Part shown: one piece after another, positions 46,089-54,030 of the stretch | Layout: each line of letters starts with the position of its first letter | Position numbering within the stretch: position 1 is the first letter of the stretch | NCBI RefSeq assembly: GCF_023712425.1 | Contig: NZ_JAMAYG010000001.1 | Coordinates: 558,001 to 622,000, forward strand | DNA from: Rothia sp. P100 | Lineage (GTDB): Bacteria > Actinomycetota > Actinomycetes > Actinomycetales > Micrococcaceae | DNA length: 64,000 nt | Direction: 5' to 3' | Notes under the pieces: model-generated | The model's database searches: none | What the model saw: only the letters and a program-made list of their open reading frames with translations | Told to the model about the DNA's origin: nothing | Program-made: the position numbers and the translations under genes

Positions 46089-46910
46089 ATGAGCACCATC
46101 CCCACCCCCTATGAAGACCTGTTGCGCGAGATTATGGACAGCGGGGACGAAAAAGGCGACCGCACCGGCACCGGCACCAAGAGTGTTTTTGGGCGCCAGA
46201 TGCGCTTTGACCTCTCCGAGTCCTTCCCTCTCATCACCACTAAGCGGGTGCATTTTAAATCGGTTGCTATTGAGCTGCTCTGGTTTTTGCGCGGTGAATC
46301 GAATGTGCGCTGGCTACAGGAGCGCGGTGTGAGTATCTGGGATGAATGGGCTGATGAAGACGGTGAACTGGGGCCGGTCTACGGCGTGCAGTGGCGTTCC
46401 TGGCCTGCTGGCCACGGGGAAACAATCGACCAGATTGCTAGGGTCATCGACTCCTTGAAAACTAATCCAGATTCCCGCCGGCACATCGTCAGCGCCTGGA
46501 ACCCGGCTGAGGTTGATGACATGGCACTACCGCCCTGCCATGCCCTCTTTCAGTTTTACGTCAAAACTCGCCAGGACGGGGTCCAGGAGCTTTCCTGCCA
46601 GCTCTACCAGCGAAGCGCCGATATGTTCCTTGGCGTACCTTTCAACATCGCCTCCTACGCTCTACTCACCCAGCTCATCGCCCAAGAAGTGGGCATGGAA
46701 CCCGGCGAATTTGTATGGACCGGGGGTGACTGCCACATCTATTCCAACCATTACGAACAGGTTGGAGAGCAGCTCTCCCGGGAACCTTATCCCTACCCTC
46801 AGCTGCGCATTAAGAATAAGAAGGCCTCTATCTTTGACTACGAATTTGAGGACTTCGAGCTGGTGGATTACCGCCACCACCCCACCATCAAAGCGCCCAT
46901 AGCTGTTTAG
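46089..46910 (+). CDS. thyA: Thymidylate synthase
   Basis: Methylates dUMP with methylene-tetrahydrofolate, giving dTMP and dihydrofolate. 273 residues: [17 protein letters not shown], the nucleophile cysteine in [13 protein letters not shown], and [20 protein letters not shown]. folA follows directly, recycling the dihydrofolate produced. Confidence 0.97.
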   Translation: MSTIPTPYEDLLREIMDSGDEKGDRTGTGTKSVFGRQMRFDLSESFPLITTKRVHFKSVAIELLWFLRGESNVRWLQERGVSIWDEWADEDGELGPVYGVQWRSWPAGHGETIDQIARVIDSLKTNPDSRRHIVSAWNPAEVDDMALPPCHALFQFYVKTRQDGVQELSCQLYQRSADMFLGVPFNIASYALLTQLIAQEVGMEPGEFVWTGGDCHIYSNHYEQVGEQLSREPYPYPQLRIKNKKASIFDYEFEDFELVDYRHHPTIKAPIAV

Positions 46911-46918
46911 GGGTGGAT

Positions 46919-47500
46919 ATGAGCAAGCCGGTATTGGGTGCAATCTGGGCACAAAGCCTCAACGGGGTCATCGGTCGGGGCGGAGATATGCCCTGGTATG
47001 CCCCCGAGGATTTAGCACACTTCAAAACGGTGACTCTGGGTGCGCCGGTCATCATGGGCCGGAGGACCTGGGAGTCCTTCCCACCCCGCTTCCGCCCCCT
47101 GCCCGGGCGCACCAATATTGTGATTACCTCTTCTGCAGCCTCTCAGGTAGAGAAAGATGGGGCTCTCTGGGTGCCCTCCTTCGATGATGCCCTTAGGGCG
47201 GCCGTTGCTGAGCAACCCCAGACTATTTGGGTCATTGGGGGTGGCTCAGTCTACGCTGAAGCCTTAGACAGGGCTGATGTGCCCGTGATTGACGGTGGGC
47301 GCATACAGCGGGTGGAGCGCACCGTCTTTGATCTTGAGCTCACCGGGGACACCCACGCTCCTGCCCTCGATAACTCCTGGCAGCTGGTAACTGAGGGCGA
47401 GCGCGTCCTCTCAGAAAAAGGGTACGGCCTTTCAGCAGATGGCACCAAGCTACCGCTAGTTATGCGTTTCCAGACCCTGAAGCATACCTCAGCACCATAA
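46919..47500 (+). CDS. folA: Dihydrofolate reductase
   Basis: Reduces dihydrofolate with NADPH. 193 residues from the ATG 46919, with AGGGG about six bases upstream (a GTG six bases earlier is also possible). IWAQSLNGVIGRGGDMPWYAPEDLAHF holds the substrate-site motif GRGGDMPWYAPED, in which Asp takes the catalytic acid place near residue 30; VIMGRRTWESFP and IWVIGGGSVYAEAL are the NADPH sites. It starts eight bases after thyA. Confidence 0.95.
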   Translation: MSKPVLGAIWAQSLNGVIGRGGDMPWYAPEDLAHFKTVTLGAPVIMGRRTWESFPPRFRPLPGRTNIVITSSAASQVEKDGALWVPSFDDALRAAVAEQPQTIWVIGGGSVYAEALDRADVPVIDGGRIQRVERTVFDLELTGDTHAPALDNSWQLVTEGERVLSEKGYGLSADGTKLPLVMRFQTLKHTSAP

Positions 47501-47602
47501 TTTTTTCTCCGCTGCCTACGAGAGATATCGCGCATCAGATTTTGTGTTTCGAACAGTGAACGCCCCCATCTCATTTTGAGGCAGGCACGTTAGACTGGGA
47601 GC

Positions 47603-48742
47603 ATGACTTTTACACCCGGTGACTCAGTTGGTTTTGTAGGATATCGCGGCATGGTCGGCTCCGTGCTCATGCAACGCATGGTCGATGAGGGAGACTTTGA
47701 GGGCATTACCCCCGTCTTTTTCTCCACTTCTCAGGCAGGCTCACCAGCTCCCACCCTGGGCGGCGTTCTGGAAGAAAGCACCCTCAAGGACGCCCACGAT
47801 ATTGATGAGCTGGTCAAGCTACCTGTCATCGTCACTGCCCAGGGCGGGGACTACACCAAAGCTGTGCACAGCTCACTGCGTGAACGCGGCTGGGACGGCA
47901 TCTGGATTGATGCTGCCTCCACCCTACGCATGAACGATGACGCCGTCATCGTGCTAGATCCCATCAACCGTGATGTCATTGACCGTGGCCTGGATTCCGG
48001 CATCAAAGACTTCGTGGGCGGCAACTGCACTGTCTCCTGCCTGCTCATGGGTCTAGGCGGCCTATGGAAGCAGGGTCTGGTCGAGTGGGGAACCTCCATG
48101 ACCTACCAGGCTGCATCCGGCGGCGGTGCCCGCCACATGCGTGAGGTTCTCGCCCAGTTCGGCGAGCTCAACGGCACCGTTGCGGGTGAACTGGCTGACC
48201 CGGCATCCGCTATCCTTGAAATCGACCGTAAGATTCTTGAGAAGCAGCGCTCCGGCGATCTGGATACCACCCAGTTTGGTGTGCCCCTGGCCGGCTCCCT
48301 CATTCCCTGGATTGACTCAGATTTGGGCAATGGTCAAAGCCGCGAGGAATGGAAGGCAGAGGCAGAAAGCAATAAGATTCTTGGTCTTGACGGTGACGAA
48401 CGCGTAGCCCTCGACGGTCTTTGCGTCCGCATTGCCACCATGCGCTCCCACTCCCAGGCACTGACCCTCAAGCTCACCGAAGACTTGACCGTTGAAGAAA
48501 TCGAAAAGATTATTGATAACGACAACGAGTGGTCAAAGGTCGTGCCCAACGAACGCGAAGCCACCATGCGCGATCTCACCCCCGTGGCGGCATCCGGCAC
48601 CCTGGATATCCCCGTAGGCCGCATCCGCAAGCTCAGCATGGGCCCTCAGTACATCAGTGCTTTCACTGTAGGCGACCAGCTACTCTGGGGTGCCGCAGAG
48701 CCCGTGCGCAGAATGCTTAGAATTGCCACCGGCACTCTGTAA
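47603..48742 (+). CDS. asd: Aspartate-semialdehyde dehydrogenase, Gram-negative (enterobacterial) type
   Basis: Reduces aspartyl phosphate to aspartate semialdehyde for lysine, threonine, methionine and diaminopimelate synthesis. The 379 residues follow the E. coli Asd sequence closely: [69 protein letters not shown] with the catalytic cysteine, [19 protein letters not shown] and [20 protein letters not shown]. Most actinobacteria carry a different, ~345-residue Asd form. lysC (aspartokinase), a frequent neighbour, is not here. Ancestry by transfer is inferred. Confidence 0.95.
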   Translation: MTFTPGDSVGFVGYRGMVGSVLMQRMVDEGDFEGITPVFFSTSQAGSPAPTLGGVLEESTLKDAHDIDELVKLPVIVTAQGGDYTKAVHSSLRERGWDGIWIDAASTLRMNDDAVIVLDPINRDVIDRGLDSGIKDFVGGNCTVSCLLMGLGGLWKQGLVEWGTSMTYQAASGGGARHMREVLAQFGELNGTVAGELADPASAILEIDRKILEKQRSGDLDTTQFGVPLAGSLIPWIDSDLGNGQSREEWKAEAESNKILGLDGDERVALDGLCVRIATMRSHSQALTLKLTEDLTVEEIEKIIDNDNEWSKVVPNEREATMRDLTPVAASGTLDIPVGRIRKLSMGPQYISAFTVGDQLLWGAAEPVRRMLRIATGTL

Positions 48743-48751
48743 ACTGGAGCC

Positions 48752-49213
48752 ATGACTTCACACGAGATGCCTCTAGCACACGGTCCCCATGAGGAGTTGT
48801 GCGGGGGCATCTGTGCTTTAAATTTCAAGGTTGATAAGGAGTCGGACGTCCCGCCCTACTCCCAGCTACGCCGCGCTATTATTGCCGCTCGTTCTGACGG
48901 GACGCTCGCCGCCGGCGACCGTCTGCCCCCCATGCGCACACTGGCCACGCAAACCGGGCTAGCCGTGAACACGGTGGCAAAAGCCTATAAGGAGCTCGAA
49001 GCAGCTGGTGCTATCGAAACTCATGGGCGCGCCGGCTCCTTCGTGACTGCCCTCGATGCAACCTCTCACAAGGCACAGCTTCTGACCGAAAAGTTCATTG
49101 TAGCTATGCGCAAGCTGGGCTACGAAGACCAGCAGATCCACGATACCGTAGACCACATGCTGGGGCTAGACCGCGAGCTGTCAAGCAAAGCGCAAAGCCC
49201 GGGGTCAAGCTAG
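48752..49213 (+). CDS. GntR-family regulator, YtrA type
   Basis: A 153-residue regulator. The DNA-binding domain is FKVDKESDVPPYSQLRRAI (start) to LPPMRTLATQTGLAVNTVAKAYKELEAAGAIETHG; the short C-terminal part (about 50 residues) lacks a large ligand domain, as in YtrA members that control ABC transporters. It is nine bases after asd in the same direction; its target is unknown. The N-terminal 25 residues before the fold are poorly conserved-looking, so a later start is possible. Confidence 0.85.
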   Translation: MTSHEMPLAHGPHEELCGGICALNFKVDKESDVPPYSQLRRAIIAARSDGTLAAGDRLPPMRTLATQTGLAVNTVAKAYKELEAAGAIETHGRAGSFVTALDATSHKAQLLTEKFIVAMRKLGYEDQQIHDTVDHMLGLDRELSSKAQSPGSS

Positions 49214-49250
49214 ATAGTATCTGTCTGCTAGCTCTTAGGTTAAGGCTGGG

Positions 49251-49646
49251 CTACAGATGGTAGTGACAGTTCGAGGGGCAGTAATGCTGTTTATTGGGCC
49301 TGTGTGCCCAACGGGCAGTTTGCCGAGCACGGCCCCGGCGATGCCTGCGGCGTTCCAGCGTACGCCAAGCTGCTAGGACCTTCGCCTTGGCCCAGAGATT
49401 CAGGCGGTGCGCCCAGTGGAATTCGGTACCCCAGAGGCTCATGCCCATAAAAATGAAAAGCCAGCCAGGGCCAGGTGTTACCAGCATGACGAGCCCCGCA
49501 ACAATGCAGATAAAGCCTAGTGCAATAACCAGGGTGCGGTAAACCCACAGCAGAATGAGGTGCCGGCCCATGAAGGCCCGGTGGCGTTGCATGGCGCGGT
49601 GCAGGGGGCCGCCCTGCCCCGAGGCAATTTCTTTATCTAGACCCAA
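49251..49646 (-). CDS. PGPGW-family membrane protein
   Basis: A 131-residue protein with two hydrophobic segments (YRTLVIALGFICIVAGLVML, then WLFIFMGMSLWG) and the family motif VTPGPGW between them. The C-terminal half is strongly basic. Function unknown. It follows murB by 18 bases in the same direction. Confidence 0.82.
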   Translation of the reverse strand: MGLDKEIASGQGGPLHRAMQRHRAFMGRHLILLWVYRTLVIALGFICIVAGLVMLVTPGPGWLFIFMGMSLWGTEFHWAHRLNLWAKAKVLAAWRTLERRRHRRGRARQTARWAHRPNKQHYCPSNCHYHL

Positions 49647-49664
49647 GAGCTCAGCCCAGCAGTG

Positions 49665-50756
49665 TTAGAGTTCGAACCCAACAGTGACCGGCTCAGCAAC
49701 CAGGCGCACCCCGAAGCTCTCTTCTACTCCAGCGCGCACAGCGCGTGCGATAGCGGCGACATCAGCGGTGGAGGCTCCGCCGCGGTTGGTGATAGCCAGA
49801 GTGTGCTTGGTGGAGAGGGAGGCCCGTCCACCGGCGATATTACGGCTTTCGCCTTCTAACCCGAAGCCCTTATCGAAACCTGCGTGCTGAATCAGCCAGG
49901 CAGCGCTCAGCTTGACCATACCTTCAATGGGTTGGCCGGTGGCTGTGGTAGCGGGGAAGCGCGGGGCGTCCTGGGGTAGCTGCGCTGCAGCCTGTTCGCT
50001 GACAATAGGGTTGGTGAAGAAAGAGCCGGTGGAGTAGGTGTCGCGGTCTGCAGCATCCAGTACCATGCCCTTACCGGCACGCAGTCGCAGCACGGTTTCA
50101 CGAAGGAGCGTCATCTCTACACGATTACCGGCCTCAGCACCCAGCTGGCGTGCCAGTTCAGCGTAGCGAATGGGGGCTGAAAGGGTGCCATGAGGTAGTT
50201 GGAAGTCAACGGTCAGCACCACATAGCGGGGGCTGCCATCCACGGTGGACTGTTTAAGCACCGAATCACGGTAGGAGAACTGGAGGTCTGCGTTGGCGAA
50301 GGTCTTGTAGCCTCCGGTTTCACGGTCCCAGGTGCGTACCGAAGAGATGGTTTGTGCAACTTCAGCGCCGTAGGCACCCACGTTTTGCACCGGGGTGGCG
50401 CCAACGGTGCCGGGGATGCCCGAGAGTGCCTCAATGCCCGAAAAACCCTGCTGTACCGCATAGGCAACGAGAGCATCCCAGCTATGGCCTGCCTGCACAC
50501 GCAGGTTAGCGCCACCGCAGGAGTAGTTCCCGATATTCTCGATGCCCTGAGAGGCTACATGCACTACGGTTCCGTCAAAACCCTCATCGGCAATCAGCAG
50601 GTTTGACCCGCCACCAACGATCAGCACCCGGTCACCGGCCTCGTCGGCAGCGCGCACGGCGGCAATAATCTCTTGCTCGCTCGTCGCTTTCACGTAGGTG
50701 CGGGCGGGGCCACCAATCTGGGCGGTGGTTAGTTCACTCAAAAGCATGTCAGTCAC
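49665..50756 (-). CDS. murB: UDP-N-acetylenolpyruvoylglucosamine reductase
   Basis: NADPH- and FAD-dependent reduction giving UDP-MurNAc for peptidoglycan. The 363 residues have LIVGGGSNLLIADEGFDGTV, GIPGTVGATPVQNVGAYGAE, the active-site serine in TYSTGSFFTNPIV, and a C-terminal ISNRGGASTADVA-like stretch read as AITNRGGASTADVAAIARAV. The PGPGW gene follows. Confidence 0.95.
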   Translation of the reverse strand: MTDMLLSELTTAQIGGPARTYVKATSEQEIIAAVRAADEAGDRVLIVGGGSNLLIADEGFDGTVVHVASQGIENIGNYSCGGANLRVQAGHSWDALVAYAVQQGFSGIEALSGIPGTVGATPVQNVGAYGAEVAQTISSVRTWDRETGGYKTFANADLQFSYRDSVLKQSTVDGSPRYVVLTVDFQLPHGTLSAPIRYAELARQLGAEAGNRVEMTLLRETVLRLRAGKGMVLDAADRDTYSTGSFFTNPIVSEQAAAQLPQDAPRFPATTATGQPIEGMVKLSAAWLIQHAGFDKGFGLEGESRNIAGGRASLSTKHTLAITNRGGASTADVAAIARAVRAGVEESFGVRLVAEPVTVGFEL

Positions 50757-50843
50757 GCCCCTAAGTTTACAGGGTGAGGCTGACTATTGACTGTGCAGTA
50801 GCTCTACCTTCTACCGGTGAAGCAAGCACGGATGACGGGATGG

Positions 50844-52094
50844 CTAGTCCTGGGTGCGAATATCGCGGATGACGGGCAGGGACTCCGTGTAGACCGCAGG
50901 TTTTTTGCGGGGTTCAAGGTAGCGGGTGAGGTAGAGAGAAACGGCAACGAAGATAAGTACCGCCAGTAGACCATTGCGAATGCCGAAGTGTTCACCCAGC
51001 AAGCCCAGCAGAGGCGGGCCGCCCAAGAAGGCTGCATAGCCGATGGTGGAGACTACCGAGACCCGCACCGCTGATTTGAGGGGGTCATCGGAGGCAGCTG
51101 ACATACCGGTGGGGAACCCTAGGGAAGCTCCTAGGCCCCAGATGAGGAGCCCAGCAAAGCCCAAGGGCACATTGGGTGCAAAGATAAAGAGGGTGAGGCC
51201 ACCTAAGGCAAGAGTACAGGTTACCCGCAGTACTTTGACGCGGCCGTACCGGTTAAGGAAGGCAGTGCCGGCTAAACGGCCCACCATCATCGCTGCCACA
51301 AAGGTGAAGTAGCCAGCGGATCCCACTGAACTGCTGGTCCCGTAGTCGTGAGTGAGCGCCAGGGCGACCCAGTCGTTGGCTGATCCTTCAGCCAGTGCCA
51401 TGCCCATGACAAAGAGACCAATCAGCAGTGTGTGCTTATCGCGCCAGGCATCCCGCACCCGGTAGGTGCCCACGGTCGCCAGTGCTCTGGTGTCGTCCTG
51501 CCCGTAGCTTTCGCTGTGACACTTCCGCAACGAAAAGAAGACGATAAAAGCAACGGCAGCAGCGAAGTAGAACATGTGCACCATGAAAGGAACACCCAGG
51601 GCGGTATCCAAGGTGCCAATAGCGGCACCCACTACGGTACCGATGGAAAAGAAGCCGTGCATGATGGGTGTGACGTAGCGGCCCAGGGCACGCTCGTTGG
51701 AAACTCCCTGGACGTTGGAGGCAACGTTAGAAATAGCACTGCTGAGGCCCTGAAAAATCAGGCCGACAAGGACAAGAGGGAAGCTCGAAAGATGCACACC
51801 CACACCGATGAGCACCATGCCTACGATGGTTACTGCATAGGCGGCTGCGATACAGGTGCGGGAGCCAAATTTTGCCACTGCAGCACCCGAGAAACTGACG
51901 GCGGTGAAGGACCCCAAGGTCATGCCCAAAAGCAACATACCCATGGGTCCGGAGCTTAATCCCAAACCGTGCGCGACATCCGGAAGGCGAGTCAGCAGAG
52001 CTGCGATGACGAGCCCACTGGAGAAGAAGAGCCCCAGCACAGCGCGATACCAGACAGTTATTTCACGTTCAGAGAGCTGAAGGCGCTGTGCCAT
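50844..52094 (-). CDS. MFS permease
   Basis: A 416-residue carrier with about twelve hydrophobic segments. The first repeat has GMLLLGMTLGSFTAVSFSGA and AKFGSRTCIAAAY; the second begins near residue 215 (LIGLFVMGMALAEGSANDW). The stretch LAEGSANDWVAL is like FucP/YbjJ-type transporters. Substrate not readable. It is a lone gene preceded by a 460-base gap. Confidence 0.85.
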   Translation of the reverse strand: MAQRLQLSEREITVWYRAVLGLFFSSGLVIAALLTRLPDVAHGLGLSSGPMGMLLLGMTLGSFTAVSFSGAAVAKFGSRTCIAAAYAVTIVGMVLIGVGVHLSSFPLVLVGLIFQGLSSAISNVASNVQGVSNERALGRYVTPIMHGFFSIGTVVGAAIGTLDTALGVPFMVHMFYFAAAVAFIVFFSLRKCHSESYGQDDTRALATVGTYRVRDAWRDKHTLLIGLFVMGMALAEGSANDWVALALTHDYGTSSSVGSAGYFTFVAAMMVGRLAGTAFLNRYGRVKVLRVTCTLALGGLTLFIFAPNVPLGFAGLLIWGLGASLGFPTGMSAASDDPLKSAVRVSVVSTIGYAAFLGGPPLLGLLGEHFGIRNGLLAVLIFVAVSLYLTRYLEPRKKPAVYTESLPVIRDIRTQD

Positions 52095-52558
52095 AAAAGA
52101 TGAGGCCCCTTAGAGAGAATGTTGAGAGATAGCGGTGTGCTTCCCTCTGTATTCTAGTCAGCAAATATAGCCGCCGACCACCTTACTTCTTGACGCACCA
52201 CTATCTGAAAGAGGAAAGTCCCCTGTGAACCTGCCGCTATACTGAAAAGGTGTCTCTGCTCATACGCCCAAAGGTTACCCCGAGCTGGAAGGTTCACCGC
52301 CGCCCGTCGGTACCTTAATAAATTTCTGTTGAGCTTAGACGAGACTGAACTCAGTATTGTGGGGGGTCAGGTGCCACCCCTTGCCCCAGGCATCCCCCTT
52401 ATTCTCGCGATCAAGACGGGCGGGTTGGGCCAGTTGGGTGATGGATTATAAAATCTGCTCATCGCTTACCCGTTTAATTTTTTCATTCTGACCAAAGAAC
52501 TTTCTACCCCTTACAATAAACACCCCGTACCTGGGGCGGTACGGGGTATTTATATTCT
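52095..52558. other. 460-base intergenic stretch without a recognised gene
   Basis: Between the MFS gene and the MaoC-type gene. I see a terminator at its left-hand end from the MaoC operon (52515-52548) and a possible minus-strand -10 (TAGAAT, near 52155) for the MFS gene. No open frame longer than a few codons with a ribosome site, and no RNA family, was recognised; 52209-52222 resembles an RNase P block by chance. Confidence 0.5.
52515..52548 (-). terminator. Terminator after the MaoC-type genes
   Basis: ACCCCGTAC (52522-52530) pairs with GTACGGGGT (52539-52547); minus-strand tail GTTTATTG. Confidence 0.8.
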
Positions 52559-53014
52559 CTAGAGTTTGACCAGCGCTTGTGCCTTCATCAGCACCTTCTG
52601 ATCCTTGCCGTCCGTGTCAGGGGCGGTAACCGTCAGGTCAATTCGGGCGGTCTGACTTTCTTCGTGCAGGGCGCCTACCTTACCGGCAACCGTGATGACG
52701 TTGCCCCCGGTTGCCGGGCTGGCTGCGTCCTGAGCGTCAGGGACAGGGACGGGCTTGGAGAAGCGGGTCTGGTAGTCCACGATGGCACCGGCGTCACCGA
52801 CCCAATCGGTCACCAGCTGCACCGCCGCCCCCATCGTGAACATACCGTGGGCAATAACACCCGGCAGTCCGACCTCGGTAGCAAAGCGTTCGTTCCAGTG
52901 AATGGGGTTGAAGTCCCCGGACGCGCCCGCGTAGGCAACAAGGTCAGCACGGGTTACAGGAATCTGGCGGGACCCGATTTCGGCGCCCTTTTCAAGATCG
53001 GCAAAAGTAGGCAT
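52559..53014 (-). CDS. MaoC-type hydratase, hot-dog fold (HadB-like)
   Basis: A 151-residue hydratase domain, starting MPTFADLEKGAEIGS at 53014. GDFNPIHWNERFATEVGLPGVIAHGMFTMG holds the R-hydratase motif with the Asp/His pair (GDFNPIHW) and HGM. It starts two bases after the stop of the upstream gene with GAGG inside its end, so the two are coupled and probably form a heterodimer, as HadAB does in mycobacteria. Substrate is a 3-hydroxyacyl thioester, chain length unknown. Confidence 0.86.
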   Translation of the reverse strand: MPTFADLEKGAEIGSRQIPVTRADLVAYAGASGDFNPIHWNERFATEVGLPGVIAHGMFTMGAAVQLVTDWVGDAGAIVDYQTRFSKPVPVPDAQDAASPATGGNVITVAGKVGALHEESQTARIDLTVTAPDTDGKDQKVLMKAQALVKL

Positions 53015-53015
53015 T

Positions 53016-53462
53016 CTAGTCCTCAGCTCGTACAAGAAGCGACGAGATGCAGGTAGCTACCGCTTCGCCGTTTAGGGTCATAATTTCTTCGCGGGTGGTC
53101 AGCATGGCACCGGCGCCCATGACACGCACGGAGTCAACGTGCAGCTCAGTCAGCAGCTCATCCCCTGCCACAATGGGTCGATGGTGGGTAAAACGCTGCT
53201 CAGCGTGCACCACGCGGGAGAAGTCAATGCCAGCTTCAGAGTCTTGAATGAGGGCGGCATCAGCCTTCTGCGCAAGAATAATAGCGAAAGTAGGTGGAGC
53301 AATCAGGTCAGCGTAGCCCGCTGCCTGAGCTGCCTCCACGTCAAAATGCAGAGCGGACTCAGCTTTAACAGCTGCCGCAAATTCACGAATTTTCTCTCGC
53401 CCTACCGTATAGGTGCCAGCGGGCGGGTAGATACGCCCCACAATGTCTTGGTTAATAGCCAT
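53016..53462 (-). CDS. MaoC-like N-terminal dehydratase subunit (HadA/FAS1-like)
   Basis: A 148-residue hot-dog protein that lacks the catalytic Asp/His pair, beginning MAINQDIVGRIYPPAGTYTVGREKI and containing APPTFAIILAQ and HAEQRFTHHRPIVAGDELLTE. This matches the non-catalytic HadA/HadC-type partner. Coupled to the catalytic subunit that follows. Together they probably dehydrate 3-hydroxyacyl groups; whether this serves fatty acid synthesis here is inferred. Confidence 0.85.
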   Translation of the reverse strand: MAINQDIVGRIYPPAGTYTVGREKIREFAAAVKAESALHFDVEAAQAAGYADLIAPPTFAIILAQKADAALIQDSEAGIDFSRVVHAEQRFTHHRPIVAGDELLTELHVDSVRVMGAGAMLTTREEIMTLNGEAVATCISSLLVRAED

Positions 53463-53544
53463 GACACCACTCTAGAGCCAGCCAAGGTCTTATTTGAAAT
53501 TATGGGCACCTTTGACCAAAATGTGCGACCGACCAAGCATACAG

Positions 53545-53577
53545 AAAACCCCTCCAACATAATGTTGAAGGGGTTTT
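53545..53577 (-). terminator. Terminator after the tRNA cluster
   Basis: AAAACCCCT pairs with AGGGGTTTT, with AACAT/ATGTT inside, giving a long stem; the minus strand ends in TTTTCTG. It ends the Thr-Met-Thr transcript before the MaoC-type genes. Confidence 0.9.
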
Positions 53578-53585
53578 AATGCTGA

Positions 53586-53656
53586 GCCCCGACCGGGAAT
53601 CGATCCCGGGACCTCCATCTTACCAAGATGGCGCTCTACCACTGAGCTATCGGGGC
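53586..53656 (-). tRNA. tRNA-Thr (GGT), copy 1
   Basis: Minus strand GCCCCGA acceptor pairing TCGGGGC, D arm GCTCAGTGGTAGAGC, anticodon arm CCATC-TTGGTAA-GATGG with anticodon GGT, T arm CCGGG. Identical to the copy at 53779-53849. CCA is not encoded. Confidence 0.96.
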
Positions 53657-53657
53657 G

Positions 53658-53731
53658 TAGCGGTGGACGGGCTCGATCCGTCGACCTCACGATTATGAGT
53701 CGTGCGCTCTAACCAGCTGAGCTACACCGCC
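53658..53731 (-). tRNA. tRNA-Met (CAT)
   Basis: Minus strand GGCGGTG acceptor with CACCGCT (one G-T pair), D arm GCTCAGCTGGTTAGAGC, anticodon arm CACGA-CTCATAA-TCGTG with anticodon CAT. No run of three G-C pairs in the anticodon stem, so it is an elongator tRNA-Met, or less likely tRNA-Ile2. Confidence 0.94.
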
Positions 53732-53778
53732 ATGCAATCGCCATGAACATATTTATTTATTTATGAGCTCTTGCGAGA

Positions 53779-53849
53779 GCCCCGACCGGGAATCGATCCC
53801 GGGACCTCCATCTTACCAAGATGGCGCTCTACCACTGAGCTATCGGGGC
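53779..53849 (-). tRNA. tRNA-Thr (GGT), copy 2
   Basis: Identical over its full 71 bases to the copy at 53586-53656. First gene of the Thr-Met-Thr cluster in the direction of transcription. Confidence 0.96.
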
Positions 53850-54030
53850 AACAGATAATACTCTACGATACTTCTGCCGCGAGGCGCAAATTTTGCTAGC
53901 ACCTTTTACAGGTGTTCTGACCCACAGCTTTCTGTGTTGAGATAACACAGGAAGCCGGTCACCTCTGCGCCTTGCTCCATGGAAGTGGGCTGCCCACCGG
54001 TTACCCCGGCAGCAGCCCACTCATTAAGCT

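Noticed and set aside
52209-52222. GAGGAAAGTCC resembles a conserved block of RNase P RNA
   Set aside because: The block is not followed by the GGGCTCC sequence and the other conserved parts of RNase P RNA are missing in the surrounding 460 bases.
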